Positions 19,188 to 28,851 are shown, numbered from the stretch's first letter. The stretch: 64,000 bases of DNA from Actinophytocola sp963825445 (GCA_963825445.1 CAWGTM010000007.1:1-64000), one strand, 5' to 3'. Numbers and translations: made by a program. Notes: generated from the sequence alone by a model not told the origin.

Positions 19188-20767
19188 TCGGCGGCTCCGT
19201 CCCGCAGGCGGGGCACGCCGAGCGGATTGTCGTCACGCAGTTCCGAAGGCAGCAGCGCGTCCGGCACGTTCTGGTAGCTCACCGGCCGCAGGAACCGTTC
19301 GACGGCACGGGTTCCGACGGACGTGGTGGCCGGCGCGGACGTCGCGGGGAACGGACCGCCGTGCACCACCGCGTGTCCGACCTCGACGCCCGTGGGCCAG
19401 CCACCGAACAGCACACGGCCGGCGATCAGCTCGAGCGTCGGCAGCAGGTCGGCGGCCGCCGGGTGATCGGCCTCCGTGGCATGCACGGTGGCGGTCAGCT
19501 GTCCTTCGAGAGTGTCCACAATGGCGTGCAACTCCGCGAGATCCCGCACCCGCACGACCAGCGAGGCGGCCCCGAACATCTCCGCCTGCATCGACCGGTC
19601 GGCCAGGAACGTCTCACCGGAAGTGGCGAACAGCCGGGCGCGTCCACACGCGACGATCGACTCGTCCGTGCCGCCAGAAGCCACCTCGGTCACACCCGGC
19701 CGGGCGGCGAGCGCGGCGGCCTCCTCGTCGTAGGCCTGCTGGATGCCGGTGTTCAGCATGGCCGCGGCGGGTGCGCCACCCACCGCGGCGGCCGCGGCAC
19801 TGATGAACTCCTCGGCGTCGCCGACCGCGAAGATCAGCCCGGGATTCGTGCAGAGCTGACCGGCGGAGGTGGTGAGCGACGTGACGAAGGCCGACGCGAG
19901 GCCGGCCGAATCGGCGGCGAGCGCGCCGGGCAGCAGGATCACCGGGTTCACGCTGGACATCTCGGCGTACACGGGGATCGGCACCGGACGCTCGGCGGCC
20001 GCGGCCACGAGCGCCAGCCCACCGCCCCGGGAGCCGGTGAAGCCGACGGCCGCGATCGCCGGGTGCTTCACGAGCGCGGTGCCGAGCTTCGAGCCGGAGC
20101 CGAACAGCAGGGAGAACGTGCCCTCCGGCAGGCCGTGCTCGGCGACCGCCGCCTGGATGGCGCGCCCGACGAGTTCGGCCGTGCCGGGGTGCGCGCTGTG
20201 TGCTTTCACGATCACCGGCGCGCCCGCGGCGAACGCCGACGCCGTGTCACCGCCGGCCACGGAGAACGCCAGCGGGAAGTTGCTGGCCGCGAACACGGCC
20301 ACCGGGCCGAGCGGCACCTTGCGTTGACGCAGGTCCGGCTTGGGCAGCGGCGCGCGGTCCGGGTCGGCCGTGTCGAGGCGCGCGCCGAGGAACCGGCCGT
20401 CGCGGACGACCGAGGCGAACAACCGCAGTTGGTTGGTGGTGCGGGCCCGCTCGCCGGCCACCCGGGCGGCCACGATGCCGGTCTCGGCCACCACGCGGTC
20501 GACGAGGGTGTCGCCGAGCGCGTCGATGTTGTCGGCCACGGACTCCAGGAACCGGGCCCGGGTCTCGAGCGGCAGCGCCCGGAACACGGGGAACGCCGCG
20601 GCGGCCAGCTCGGCCGCACGATCCACATCGGACTCGTCACCCAGGCCGTACACCGGGTCGAGCGCCGCGCCGGTCGCGGGGTCGACGCCGCGGACCTCGC
20701 CGGCACTCCCCCGTGCCTCGCTGGCGCCGATCAGCATCGAACCGGTCAGGGACAGTGTTGCGGTCAC
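19184..20767 (-). CDS. aldehyde dehydrogenase (NADP+), 2,5-dioxovalerate dehydrogenase type
   Basis: This 527-residue protein is an ALDH of the ketoglutarate-semialdehyde dehydrogenase group. Coenzyme region is AVFAASNFPLAFSVAGGDTA and VGFTGSRGGG, catalytic Glu is in PVYAEMSSVNPVI, and catalytic Cys is in SAGQLCTNPGL. The loop AMLNTGIQQAYDE is typical of the group. It oxidises 2,5-dioxopentanoate to 2-oxoglutarate. The GTG start at 20,767 overlaps the kdgD stop (GTGA). It is the second gene of the leftward sugar-acid operon. Confidence 0.92.
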   Translation of the reverse strand: MTATLSLTGSMLIGASEARGSAGEVRGVDPATGAALDPVYGLGDESDVDRAAELAAAAFPVFRALPLETRARFLESVADNIDALGDTLVDRVVAETGIVAARVAGERARTTNQLRLFASVVRDGRFLGARLDTADPDRAPLPKPDLRQRKVPLGPVAVFAASNFPLAFSVAGGDTASAFAAGAPVIVKAHSAHPGTAELVGRAIQAAVAEHGLPEGTFSLLFGSGSKLGTALVKHPAIAAVGFTGSRGGGLALVAAAAERPVPIPVYAEMSSVNPVILLPGALAADSAGLASAFVTSLTTSAGQLCTNPGLIFAVGDAEEFISAAAAAVGGAPAAAMLNTGIQQAYDEEAAALAARPGVTEVASGGTDESIVACGRARLFATSGETFLADRSMQAEMFGAASLVVRVRDLAELHAIVDTLEGQLTATVHATEADHPAAADLLPTLELIAGRVLFGGWPTGVEVGHAVVHGGPFPATSAPATTSVGTRAVERFLRPVSYQNVPDALLPSELRDDNPLGVPRLRDGAAE

Positions 20768-21675
20768 GTGAGGTTCACCTTTTCCACGAGTGCCTTCAGC
20801 TCGCCGAACTCGCTGTCGGTCAGGTCGGCGAGCGGTAGTCGGACGGGACCGGCGTCGTAGCCGACGGCGCGGAGCCCGGCCTTGACGATAGCCACGGCGT
20901 AGCCCGCGCGCCGATCGCGGATCTCGATGTAGGGCAGCACGAACTCGTCGAGCTTGCGGTACACGGTCGCCGTGTCCCGCGCGCGGACGGCCGTGTAGAA
21001 GTCGAGCGCCCACTGCGGCGCGAAGTTGAAGATGGCCGACGAGTAGGTGGTGACGCCCATTTCCAGGTACGGCGCCGCGTAGGTCTCCGCGGTCGGCAGG
21101 CCACCGACCGACAGCAGCCGCTCGCCCAGCCGGACGTTGATGCGGGTCATGAGGTCGATGTCGCCGACGCCGTCCTTGAACCCCATGAGGTTCGGGCAAG
21201 CGTCGACCAGCCGCGCCACCGTGTCGAACGTGAACCGGGCGTTCGCCCGGTGGTACACGATCACGCCGAGGTCGGTCGCGGCACACACCGCGCGAACGTG
21301 CTGGTAGAGCCCCTCCTGCGGCACCTCCGTAAGGTACGGCGGCAGGAGCAGGAGCCCGGCCGCGCCCGCGGCCTGGGCGTCCTTCGCGAGTGCCACGGCC
21401 TGGGCGGTGCCGTAGCCGGCGGGCGCGAGCACGGGCTTGTCCGACTCGGCGACGGCCGCGCGGACCACGCGCGCCACCTCGTCGTGGGTCAGCGCGAAGA
21501 ACTCCCCCGTGCCGCCCGCCGCGAACAGCCCGGCCGCCGGATACGTCGACTGCCGCGCCACGTGCTCCCGGTACCGCTCCTCGTCGAACGCCAGATCCGG
21601 CGTCGCATGGGTGACAGGGAACGACAGGAGGCCCGCGCCGAGTGTCTGGCGCAGGGTTTCCGGTGGCAGGGTCAT
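20764..21675 (-). CDS. kdgD: 5-dehydro-4-deoxyglucarate dehydratase
   Basis: This 303-residue DapA/NAL-family TIM barrel starts MTLPPETLRQTLGAGLLSFP. Motifs seen are FAAGGTGEFF (substrate loop), the Tyr in GVIVYHRANA and the Schiff-base Lys in LMGFKDGVGD. SVGGLPTAETYA and TTYSSAIFNFAP are typical of KDG dehydratases rather than of DapA. It converts 5-keto-4-deoxyglucarate to 2,5-dioxopentanoate with loss of water and CO2. It is the first gene of the operon kdgD-ALDH-gudD-hydroxyacid dehydrogenase. A LysR gene diverges 69 bases away and is the probable regulator. Confidence 0.94.
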   Translation of the reverse strand: MTLPPETLRQTLGAGLLSFPVTHATPDLAFDEERYREHVARQSTYPAAGLFAAGGTGEFFALTHDEVARVVRAAVAESDKPVLAPAGYGTAQAVALAKDAQAAGAAGLLLLPPYLTEVPQEGLYQHVRAVCAATDLGVIVYHRANARFTFDTVARLVDACPNLMGFKDGVGDIDLMTRINVRLGERLLSVGGLPTAETYAAPYLEMGVTTYSSAIFNFAPQWALDFYTAVRARDTATVYRKLDEFVLPYIEIRDRRAGYAVAIVKAGLRAVGYDAGPVRLPLADLTDSEFGELKALVEKVNLT

Positions 21676-21744
21676 ACCCAGAGCGTATGGCCAGCGGCGA
21701 TACCTGTCTAAGACCAAGAAGGCATGTGCTGATACTTTCACTGC

Positions 21745-22635
21745 ATGGCGTTCACGCTCGAACAGCTCCGCGGGTTCGTCGCGGTGGCCGAGGAAGGTCA
21801 CTTCGGCCGGGCGGCCGCGCGCCTGCGCATGACCCAGCCGCCACTGTCGCGCCAGGTGCAGAAGCTGGAGCGCGATCTCGAGGTGGAACTGCTGGTCCGG
21901 ACGCCGCGAGCGGTGTTGCTGACCCCCGCGGGCGAGGCGTTCCTGCCCGAGGCGCGGCGCCTGTTGAGCCTGGCCGACGCCGCACCGGTGGCCGCGCGCA
22001 ACGCCGCCCGGGGCACGGCCGGCACGCTGCGCATCGGGTTCACCGCGATCTCCGCGTTGACCGTGCTCGGGACGTGGATCCGGACCATCGGAAAGCACCT
22101 GCCGGAGGTCGAGCTGACCCTGTCGGAGATGGTCACGCGCGACCAGGTGGACGCGCTGCTGGCCGGCGACATCCACGTCGGCCTGGCGCGTGGCGTGCCG
22201 GCATCCGAGGTGCTCAGCGTGCGTCTCGTCCACTCCGAGAGCCTGATTCTCGCCTGCCCGCGCGGCCACCCGATCACCGAGCTGGGCCGGCCGCCCGCGC
22301 TCGTGGACATCGGCCGCTACGACGTCGTCTCCTACGCCCCGGTCTCCGCGCGCTACCTCCAGGAGCTGGTGATCAGCGTGTTCCACGGCGCGGGTGTCGA
22401 GCCGCGCTACGTCCAGCACGTAGGCCACGTCCACAGCCTCCTCGCGCTGGTCGACGCGGGTCTCGGCGTCGGCCTGGTCCCCCGCGCGGCGGCCCGGCTC
22501 AGGCTGCCCAACCTGGCCTTCACGGAGATCGACGACCTGGCCCCGAACATCGTGGAGACGCACTGTGTCTGGCGCACCCAGCACACGAACCCGGCACTCG
22601 ACGCGCTGCTGCGGCTCACCGAGCCCACCACTTGA
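21745..22635 (+). CDS. LysR-family transcriptional regulator
   Basis: This 296-residue LTTR has an N-terminal winged helix (LEQLRGFVAVAEEGHFGRAA, LRMTQPPLSRQVQKLE) and a substrate-binding domain from about residue 90 (GTLRIGFTAISALTVL, LARGVPASEVLSVRL, GLGVGLVPRAAARL). It faces kdgD across 69 bases. That gap holds ATACCTGTCTAAGACCAAG, a short dyad with LysR-box character. By position it probably controls the leftward sugar-acid operon and its own gene; the effector could be glucarate or a keto-deoxy acid. Confidence 0.92.
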   Translation: MAFTLEQLRGFVAVAEEGHFGRAAARLRMTQPPLSRQVQKLERDLEVELLVRTPRAVLLTPAGEAFLPEARRLLSLADAAPVAARNAARGTAGTLRIGFTAISALTVLGTWIRTIGKHLPEVELTLSEMVTRDQVDALLAGDIHVGLARGVPASEVLSVRLVHSESLILACPRGHPITELGRPPALVDIGRYDVVSYAPVSARYLQELVISVFHGAGVEPRYVQHVGHVHSLLALVDAGLGVGLVPRAAARLRLPNLAFTEIDDLAPNIVETHCVWRTQHTNPALDALLRLTEPTT

Positions 22636-22664
22636 CGCCGGTTCGGCCCGCCCTTACGGTCACC

Positions 22665-22680
22665 GTCTACAGATGCAGAC
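22665..22680. promoter_or_regulatory. operator candidate upstream of the ABC importer operon
   Basis: GTCTACAGATGCAGAC is a 6-4-6 inverted repeat with one mismatched pair, 78 bases before the binding-protein start. The same architecture, as GTCTACATCCGTAGAC, occurs at 31,085-31,100 before the second dehydratase gene. Size and symmetry resemble GntR/FadR-type operators, but no GntR regulator is encoded in the window. Confidence 0.55.
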
Positions 22681-22758
22681 CGGATACGCATTCATAGACG
22701 ACGCCTGTCGGGCGCGCCGCGGTCCGGAAGCGACCGAAACCTGACGCTCGGAGAGACG

Positions 22759-24342
22759 ATGCCGTCTTCCGCATTCCCACCACCGCGCGTCCGACCGCCG
22801 ATCGGACGCCGTGTAGCCCTCGCCGCGGCACTGCTCGCCGTGACGAGCGCGTGCACCGTCGCGAACAGCGAGGCAGGCGACGCCGGCGCGGGTGGCAACA
22901 CCCTGCGCATCGTGCTGGCGCAGGAACCGTCCACATTGGAACCCTGCGAGTCCTCGTTGACCGGTACGGGCATGCTCGTCCGGTCCAACCTCACGGAACC
23001 GCTCATCGAGCGCGACCCGGCGACCGGTGACCTGCAACCGTTGCTGGCCACCGCGTGGCGCCAGACCTCCCCCACCACGTGGACGTTCGACACCCGCGCG
23101 GGCGTGCGGTTTCAGGATGGACAGCCGTTCACGGCCGAGGACGCGGCGTTCTCCATCGACCGCGCGGTGAACTCCGACCTCATGTGCAATGTGGACGGTT
23201 ACGTGTTCGACGAGGCACCGCTCGGACTGGCCGTGACCAGCCCGACGAGCCTCACGGTCACCACCGAGCGGCCCGATCCGATTCTCCCGCTGCGGCTGAG
23301 CTTCGTGGAGATCGTGCCGCGGACCACCAGTACCGAGGCCAAGGTCCGGGAGCCGATCGGCACCGGTCCCTACGCGGTCGACAACTGGCAGACGGGCGTG
23401 TCGATCACGTTCGTGCGCAACGACGACTACTGGGGCTCCGCACCGGCCTATCCCCGCGTGCGGTACGTCTGGCGGTCCGAATCGAGCGTACGTGCCGCGA
23501 TGATCGCGAAGGGTGAGGCGGACATGGCGGTCGGACTCGACCCGGTCGACGCCACGGAGGACAACTCGGTCGCCTATCCGAACAACGAGACGACCGCGCT
23601 GCGGCTGGACGGGACGCAGGCGCCGCTCGACGACATCCGGGTACGCAAGGCGATCGGGCTGGCCGTCGACCGGCAGGCCATTGTGGACACGCTGTTCGAC
23701 GGGCTGGCCGATCCCGCCGCACAGCTCATCCCGGACGGTGTGGTCGGCTTCAACCCGGACCTCACGGCCCAACCACCCGACCCGGACGCCGCCCGTGAAC
23801 TGGTGGAGGAAGCATCTGCCGACGGCACCCCGGTCGACCGTCAGATCACGCTCGTGGCCCGCAACGGCCAGTTCCCCCGCGTGGCCGAGACCGCTGAGGC
23901 GCTCCAGTACCAGCTGGCGCAGGTGGGACTGAACGTGCGGATCCTCATGACCGACACGGCCGCGCACCTCGTGTACCAGCTGCGGCCGTTCCCCACGGAC
24001 GTCGGGCCGATCGCGCTGCTGATCATGCACGGCAACCAGGCCGGCGACGCGGCGTTCACCACCAGCCAGTACCTGCTGAGCGACGGTCCACAGTCGACAT
24101 TCGGCACCGACGAGCTGGATTCCCGGATCTCGGAAGCCGACGAGCTGTCCGGTGTGGACCGCCAGGACGCGTTCGCCGAGATCTTCGCCGACCAGAACGA
24201 GACGGTCGCCCAGTACGCGTATCTCGCGCATATGCGGGGACTGCTCGGCGTGGTGCCGAGTGTCCACTACGAACCCAACCCCGCCACCGGGGACGAGCTG
24301 CGCCTGGCGGAGATCCGCCCGGCGGACGGCGAGGTGCGCTGA
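22759..24342 (+). CDS. ABC transporter substrate-binding lipoprotein (family 5, peptide/oligosaccharide type)
   Basis: This 527-residue protein has a lipoprotein signal (RRVALAAALLAVTSAC, lipid Cys at residue 32), then SBP_bac_5 hallmarks: NTLRIVLAQEPSTLEPCES, LIERDPATGDLQPLLATAWR, GVRFQDGQPFTAEDAAFSI, REPIGTGPYAVDNWQ, VRKAIGLAVDRQAIVDTLF. It is anchored outside the membrane and delivers solute to the two permeases that follow. Its TGA overlaps the next ATG by one base. Genomic position between two sugar-acid loci suggests a sugar acid or its oligomer as cargo rather than a peptide; this is inference. Confidence 0.93.
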   Translation: MPSSAFPPPRVRPPIGRRVALAAALLAVTSACTVANSEAGDAGAGGNTLRIVLAQEPSTLEPCESSLTGTGMLVRSNLTEPLIERDPATGDLQPLLATAWRQTSPTTWTFDTRAGVRFQDGQPFTAEDAAFSIDRAVNSDLMCNVDGYVFDEAPLGLAVTSPTSLTVTTERPDPILPLRLSFVEIVPRTTSTEAKVREPIGTGPYAVDNWQTGVSITFVRNDDYWGSAPAYPRVRYVWRSESSVRAAMIAKGEADMAVGLDPVDATEDNSVAYPNNETTALRLDGTQAPLDDIRVRKAIGLAVDRQAIVDTLFDGLADPAAQLIPDGVVGFNPDLTAQPPDPDAARELVEEASADGTPVDRQITLVARNGQFPRVAETAEALQYQLAQVGLNVRILMTDTAAHLVYQLRPFPTDVGPIALLIMHGNQAGDAAFTTSQYLLSDGPQSTFGTDELDSRISEADELSGVDRQDAFAEIFADQNETVAQYAYLAHMRGLLGVVPSVHYEPNPATGDELRLAEIRPADGEVR

Positions 24343-25271
24343 TGCTGACCTTCCTGCGCAGGCGAATCATCTCCAGCGCCATCCCGCTGGTGTTCGTGGT
24401 GCTCGGCGTGTTCGTCCTGGCCCGGCTCACCGGCAATCCTGTCAACCTGTACCTGCCGCTGTCGGCCACTCCCGAGCAGCGCGCGGCGTTCTCCGCCGAA
24501 CACGGCTTCGACCAGCCGATCCTCACCCAGCTGTGGGACTACCTCGGCCAGGTCGTGCGGCTGGACTTCGGCGAGTCGCTGCGCACCGGACAGTCGGCCG
24601 GTCAGATGGTGCTCGACGCGTTCCCCGCGACACTGCAACTGGCGGCCGTGACCATGCTCATCGCGATCGCCGGGGCCGTGCTGATCGGCAGCTGGGCGGC
24701 GTACCGGCCGAACTCGCTGGCCGACCGGACGTCGAGCTTCCTGTCGATGACCGCCGCCAGCATTCCGGACTTCTGGTTCGCCATCATGGGTGTGCTGGTG
24801 TTCGGCGTGAGCCTGGAGCTGCTGCCGACGTCCGGTGTGGACGGTGGGTTCGAGGTGTGGATCCTGCCGATCGCGACGCTGTTGATCCGCCCGTTCGGCG
24901 TGCTGGTTCAAGTGGTGCGTGGTGCCATGGTCGGCGCGTTGTCCGCGCCGTACGTGAAGGTCGCGCGCAGCAAGGGCGCGAGCGAGAAACGGGTGGTGTT
25001 CGGGCACGCGCTGCGCAACGCCACCATGCCGGCGCTGACCGTGGCCGGCGACCTGACCATCGGCCTGGTGAACGGGGCCGTGGTGGTCGAGACGATCTTC
25101 GGGTGGCCGGGCATCGGCAAGCTGATGATCGACTCGATCCTGCAGCGGGACTTCGCTGTTCTGCAGGCGGCGGTGCTGCTGACCGCCGTCACCATCTTCG
25201 TACTGAACATCGTCATCGACGTCTGCTACGCGCTGATCGACGCGCGCGTGCGGCAGCCGGTGGCGGCATGA
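24342..25271 (+). CDS. ABC transporter permease (DppB type)
   Basis: This 309-residue protein has six predicted membrane helices: LTFLRRRIISSAIPLVFVV opens the first. It has the DppB-type N-terminal domain (FDQPILTQLWDYLGQVVRLD, FGESLRTGQ) and the EAA loop with YVKVARSKGASEKRVVFGHAL, which docks to the ATPase. FGWPGIGKLMIDSI is typical of the family. It is translationally coupled at both ends, by one base upstream and by ATGA downstream. Confidence 0.93.
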   Translation: MLTFLRRRIISSAIPLVFVVLGVFVLARLTGNPVNLYLPLSATPEQRAAFSAEHGFDQPILTQLWDYLGQVVRLDFGESLRTGQSAGQMVLDAFPATLQLAAVTMLIAIAGAVLIGSWAAYRPNSLADRTSSFLSMTAASIPDFWFAIMGVLVFGVSLELLPTSGVDGGFEVWILPIATLLIRPFGVLVQVVRGAMVGALSAPYVKVARSKGASEKRVVFGHALRNATMPALTVAGDLTIGLVNGAVVVETIFGWPGIGKLMIDSILQRDFAVLQAAVLLTAVTIFVLNIVIDVCYALIDARVRQPVAA

Positions 25272-26215
25272 GTGAGGGAGGCTCGATGACCGCCACTGTT
25301 GACCATCCTGTCGCTACTCGAGGCAGGCCCTGGTGGACGCTGCTCGGCAAGGACCGGTTCGCGCTCGTCGCGGCCATCCTGCTCGGGCTCGTGGTCCTCG
25401 TCGCGCTCCTCGGGCCGCTGCTGCTCGGGGACCGCGCGGTGCGCCAGGACCTTCGGGCATCGCTGCGGCCGCCTTCGTTCGACCACGGGATCTCCGGGTT
25501 GCTCGGCACGGACGTGTTGGGGCGCAGCGTGTTGGCGCGGTTGATCGAGGCGGCCGGGACCACGTTGGCGGTGGCCGTGCCGGCCGTGTTGTGCTCGCTG
25601 GTGATCGGCTCGGCCATCGGGTTGTGGGCCGGGTATCACGGTGGCTGGCGGGAGAGCGTGGCCATGCGGGTGGCCGACGTGATCCTGAGCTTCCCGTCGC
25701 TGCTGCTGGCCGTGGTGGTGCTGTACGTGTTCGCGCCGAGTGCCGCGAACATCGTGCTGATCATCGCGTTCGCCCGGATCCCCATCTACCTGCGGACCGC
25801 GCGTGCGGAGGCGGCCGAGCTGCGCAGCAGGCTGTTCGTGGACGCGGCCCGGACGTTCGGCACACGCACCTGGCCGACCATCTACCGGCACCTGCTGCCG
25901 ATCGCGCTGCCCACGCTGTTGACGGTGGCCACCTTGGACTTCTGCTTCGTGATGCTGACCGAGTCGTCGTTGTCGTTCCTGGGCATCGGGATCCAGCCAC
26001 CGGACGTGAGCTGGGGACTGATGGTCGCGCAGGGCCGGGGCTATCTGCAGACGGCGTGGTGGATCGCCGTGCTGCCAGGTGTGGCGATCATGGTGACGAC
26101 CGTGTCTGCGACCGTGCTGGCCGCGTGGGTGCGGCTGGCCACCGACCCCGCGCAACGCTGGCGGCTGACGCTGCCGAAACGCCGTCGTGGCGCCCTTCCG
26201 GAGGTGACCCCGTGA
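25268..26215 (+). CDS. ABC transporter permease (DppC type)
   Basis: This permease of about 309-315 residues has the DppC-type N-terminal helix (RFALVAAILLGLVVLVALL), the motif ISGLLGTDVLGRSVLARLIE, and the EAA loop with LFVDAARTFGTRTWPTIYRHLLP. SSLSFLGIGIQPPDVSWG is a strong family signature. Two starts are possible: ATG 25,268 (ATGA overlap with the previous gene) or ATG 25,286, which has GGGAGG just upstream. The GTGA at the 3' end couples it to the ATPase gene. Confidence 0.93.
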   Translation: MSEGGSMTATVDHPVATRGRPWWTLLGKDRFALVAAILLGLVVLVALLGPLLLGDRAVRQDLRASLRPPSFDHGISGLLGTDVLGRSVLARLIEAAGTTLAVAVPAVLCSLVIGSAIGLWAGYHGGWRESVAMRVADVILSFPSLLLAVVVLYVFAPSAANIVLIIAFARIPIYLRTARAEAAELRSRLFVDAARTFGTRTWPTIYRHLLPIALPTLLTVATLDFCFVMLTESSLSFLGIGIQPPDVSWGLMVAQGRGYLQTAWWIAVLPGVAIMVTTVSATVLAAWVRLATDPAQRWRLTLPKRRRGALPEVTP

Positions 26216-27186
26216 ACGCACTCGAAGTGGATCGGCTGTGTGTGGATCTGCACACGGCCAACGGCACGGTCCGTGCGGTGAACAAGGTCAGCTTCTCCGT
26301 CCAGAAGGGACGGACGCTCGCGTTGCTCGGCGAGTCGGGGTGCGGCAAGTCCATCACCGCGCAGTCGATCGTCGGGTTGTTGGACCCGGTGGCCGAGGTG
26401 GTGGGCGGAGCCGTCCGGGTCGACGGCACCGACGTGTTGACGTTGAACCAGGCCGGGCGCAGGAAGCTCGCGGGACCGGTGTTGTCGATCGTGTTCCAGG
26501 ACGCCCTCACCGCGCTGAACCCCGTCCAGCCGGTCGGCCGTCAGCTCGGCGAGCCGTTCCGGATCCACCAGGGCCTCTCGCGCCGCAAGGCGCGGGAGAA
26601 GGCGATCGAGCTGATGGAGATCGTCGGCATTCCCGAGCCGCGGGCGCGGGCCCGGTCGTATCCGCACCAGTTCTCCGGTGGTATGCGCCAGCGCCTGCTG
26701 ATCGCCATGGCGGTGGCGCTCGGCCCGGACGTGTTGCTGGCCGACGAGCCGACCACGGCGCTGGACGTGACCGTGCAGGCGCAGATCATGCAGCTGCTGC
26801 GGGACCTGCAGGCGTCGCGGGACATGGCGCTCGTGTTGATCACCCACGACCTGGCGATGGTGGCCGAGCAGGCCGACGACGTGGCCGTGATGTACGCGGG
26901 CAACGTGGTCGAGACCGGGTCGGTGTCCGAAGTGTTCGACCACCCCCGTCACCCGTATACCAAGGGGCTGCTGGATTCCGTGCCGGAGCACGCGCAGCGG
27001 GGGCGACCACTGCCGGCGGTTCCCGGCAGTCCGCCCGAGTTGTCGGCCGTACCGCCGGGGTGTGTGTTCCAGGCGCGGTGTCCGCTCGTGCGGGAGCGGT
27101 GCACGTCAGAGCGTCCGGCGTTGCGTGCGGTCGGCGACGGCCGGGCGGTCGCGTGTCACTTCTCCGAGGAGCTTGCCGGTGTCTGA
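26212..27186 (+). CDS. ABC transporter ATP-binding protein (DppD type)
   Basis: This 324-residue ATPase has Walker A GESGCGKS, Q-loop VFQDALTALNPV, signature FSGGMRQRLLIAMA, Walker B VLLADEPTTALD and switch His in LITHDLAM. The C-terminal oligopeptide-transporter domain has HPYTKGLLDSVP and the Cys cluster GCVFQARCPLVRERC. It starts with GTG 26,212, preceded by GGAGGTGA, overlapping the permease stop. It energises uptake with its partner DppF-type ATPase. Confidence 0.94.
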   Translation: MNALEVDRLCVDLHTANGTVRAVNKVSFSVQKGRTLALLGESGCGKSITAQSIVGLLDPVAEVVGGAVRVDGTDVLTLNQAGRRKLAGPVLSIVFQDALTALNPVQPVGRQLGEPFRIHQGLSRRKAREKAIELMEIVGIPEPRARARSYPHQFSGGMRQRLLIAMAVALGPDVLLADEPTTALDVTVQAQIMQLLRDLQASRDMALVLITHDLAMVAEQADDVAVMYAGNVVETGSVSEVFDHPRHPYTKGLLDSVPEHAQRGRPLPAVPGSPPELSAVPPGCVFQARCPLVRERCTSERPALRAVGDGRAVACHFSEELAGV

Positions 27187-28138
27187 GACAGCGATCGCGA
27201 CGGACGTGTTGGAAGCTTCGGGACTGCGTAAGACGTTCCGGGTCGGCCGGGGTCGACTGACCGCGCTCGACGGGGTGGATCTGCGGGTCGGTCGTGGGGA
27301 GACGCTCGGGCTGGTGGGTGAGTCGGGGTGCGGGAAGTCCACGCTCGCGCGAGTGTTGCTGCGACTGGAGAAGCCGGACGCCGGCACCGTGCGGTACGCG
27401 GGCACCGACCCGTTCGCGTTGCGGGGCAAGGAGCTGCTGGCGTGGCGGCGGCGCGTGCAGATGGTCTTCCAGGACCCGTACGCGTCGCTGAACGAGCGGA
27501 TGACCGCGGCGGATCTCATCGGCGAGCCGTGGCGCACCCACCGGAACGTGGCGCCCGCCGATCGCGCGGCGCGGGTCCGGGAGTTGCTCGACCTGGTGGG
27601 GTTGCGGGCGAACGACGCGCACCGCTATCCGGGTGAGTTCTCCGGTGGTCAGCGGCAACGGATCGGGATCGCGCGGGCGCTCGCGTTGGAGCCGGACCTG
27701 ATCGTGTGTGACGAGCCGGTGTCCGCTTTGGACCTGTCTGTGCAGGCGCAGGTGCTGAACCTGTTGTCGGACCTGCAGCAGCGGCTCGGGGTGTCCTATG
27801 TGTTCATCTCGCATGATTTGTCCGTGGTGCGCCATGTGGCCGATCGGGTGGCGGTGATGTATCTGGGCAAGGTGGTGGAGCAGGGTCCGACGGAGGCGGT
27901 GTTCGACAGCCCGGTGCACCCGTACACGGCGGCGCTGATGTCCGCCGCGCCCACTTTGTCCGGTCCGCCCGGCGAACGGATCCTGCTGAGTGGTGAGCTG
28001 CCGTCGCCGCTGAATCCGCCGTCGGGCTGCCGTTTCCGCACGCGGTGCTGGAAGGCGACGGAGGAGTGCGCGACCGGGGTCACACCCGAACACACCCGAT
28101 CGGAGGGACACACCGGTCTGTGTCACCATCCCCTGTGA
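27179..28138 (+). CDS. ABC transporter ATP-binding protein (DppF type)
   Basis: This 319-residue ATPase has Walker A GESGCGKSTLARVLL, Q-loop VFQDPYASLNERMT, signature FSGGQRQRIGIARA, Walker B LIVCDEPVSALD, and His in FISHDLSVVRHVAD. The C-terminal Cys cluster GCRFRTRCWKATEEC is typical. GTG 27,179 overlaps the previous gene by eight bases and follows GAGGAG. It is the fifth and last core gene of the importer; a TSUP exporter gene overlaps its stop. Confidence 0.94.
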   Translation: MSETAIATDVLEASGLRKTFRVGRGRLTALDGVDLRVGRGETLGLVGESGCGKSTLARVLLRLEKPDAGTVRYAGTDPFALRGKELLAWRRRVQMVFQDPYASLNERMTAADLIGEPWRTHRNVAPADRAARVRELLDLVGLRANDAHRYPGEFSGGQRQRIGIARALALEPDLIVCDEPVSALDLSVQAQVLNLLSDLQQRLGVSYVFISHDLSVVRHVADRVAVMYLGKVVEQGPTEAVFDSPVHPYTAALMSAAPTLSGPPGERILLSGELPSPLNPPSGCRFRTRCWKATEECATGVTPEHTRSEGHTGLCHHPL

Positions 28139-28851
28139 GTGTTTGGGCGTTCGTGCTGCTGTGTGTGGTGGTGATGCTCGGCACGATGTTGCAGGTGTCG
28201 ATCGGGTTCGGGCTGGGGATGATCGCGGCGCCGGTGATCGCGATGGTCGATCCGTCGTTGGTGCCGGTGGTGAACCTGGTGCTGGCGTGTTTCGTCACGT
28301 CGGCCGTGCTGGTGCAGGACGGTGCGCATCTGGATGTGCGTGGCGCCGGGTGGGCGCTCACCGGCCGGGTGCCGGGGGTGATCGCGGGCGCGGCGCTGGT
28401 GGCGTTCCTGCCGGCGCAGTCGCTGGCGCTCATGGTGGCGGGCATGGTGTTCCTCGGCGTGGTGGCGAGTGTGTGGGGCTTCCGGCCGCGGCCGACCCGC
28501 CGCGCGGTGGTGGTGGCCGGCGCGACGTCCGGTCTGTTCGGCACGGCCACGTCGATCGGTGGCCCGCCCATGGCGATGGTGTGGGCGCAGTTCGCGGGTG
28601 CCCGTCTGCGCAGCACGATGGGTGCGTTCTTCCTGGTGGGGTCCCTGATGAGCCTGGTGGCGCTGACCATCGGCGGTTCGGTCCACCTGGAGGACCTGCG
28701 TTACTCGCTGTTCCTCGCCCCGGCGGCGGCGGTCGGTGTGGTACTGGCGCGACCGATCGGCCGGCACCTGGACGTGCGTCGCACCCGGATCGCGGCCATG
28801 ACCATGGCCGTGGCGGGCGCGACAGTGCTCACGGTGCAGCAGTTCATCTGA
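28135..28851 (+). CDS. TSUP (TauE/SafE) family membrane transporter
   Basis: This 238-residue protein has about seven to eight hydrophobic helices. GFGLGMIAAPVIAMVDPSLVP and TSIGGPPMAMVWAQFAG are the duplicated family motifs of the sulfite/organosulfonate exporters. GTG 28,135 overlaps the ATPase stop by four bases, so it is part of the importer operon; co-transport of a sugar-acid derivative or export of a by-product is possible. Its stop overlaps by eight bases the stop of the converging hydroxyacid dehydrogenase. Confidence 0.9.
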   Translation: MSVWAFVLLCVVVMLGTMLQVSIGFGLGMIAAPVIAMVDPSLVPVVNLVLACFVTSAVLVQDGAHLDVRGAGWALTGRVPGVIAGAALVAFLPAQSLALMVAGMVFLGVVASVWGFRPRPTRRAVVVAGATSGLFGTATSIGGPPMAMVWAQFAGARLRSTMGAFFLVGSLMSLVALTIGGSVHLEDLRYSLFLAPAAAVGVVLARPIGRHLDVRRTRIAAMTMAVAGATVLTVQQFI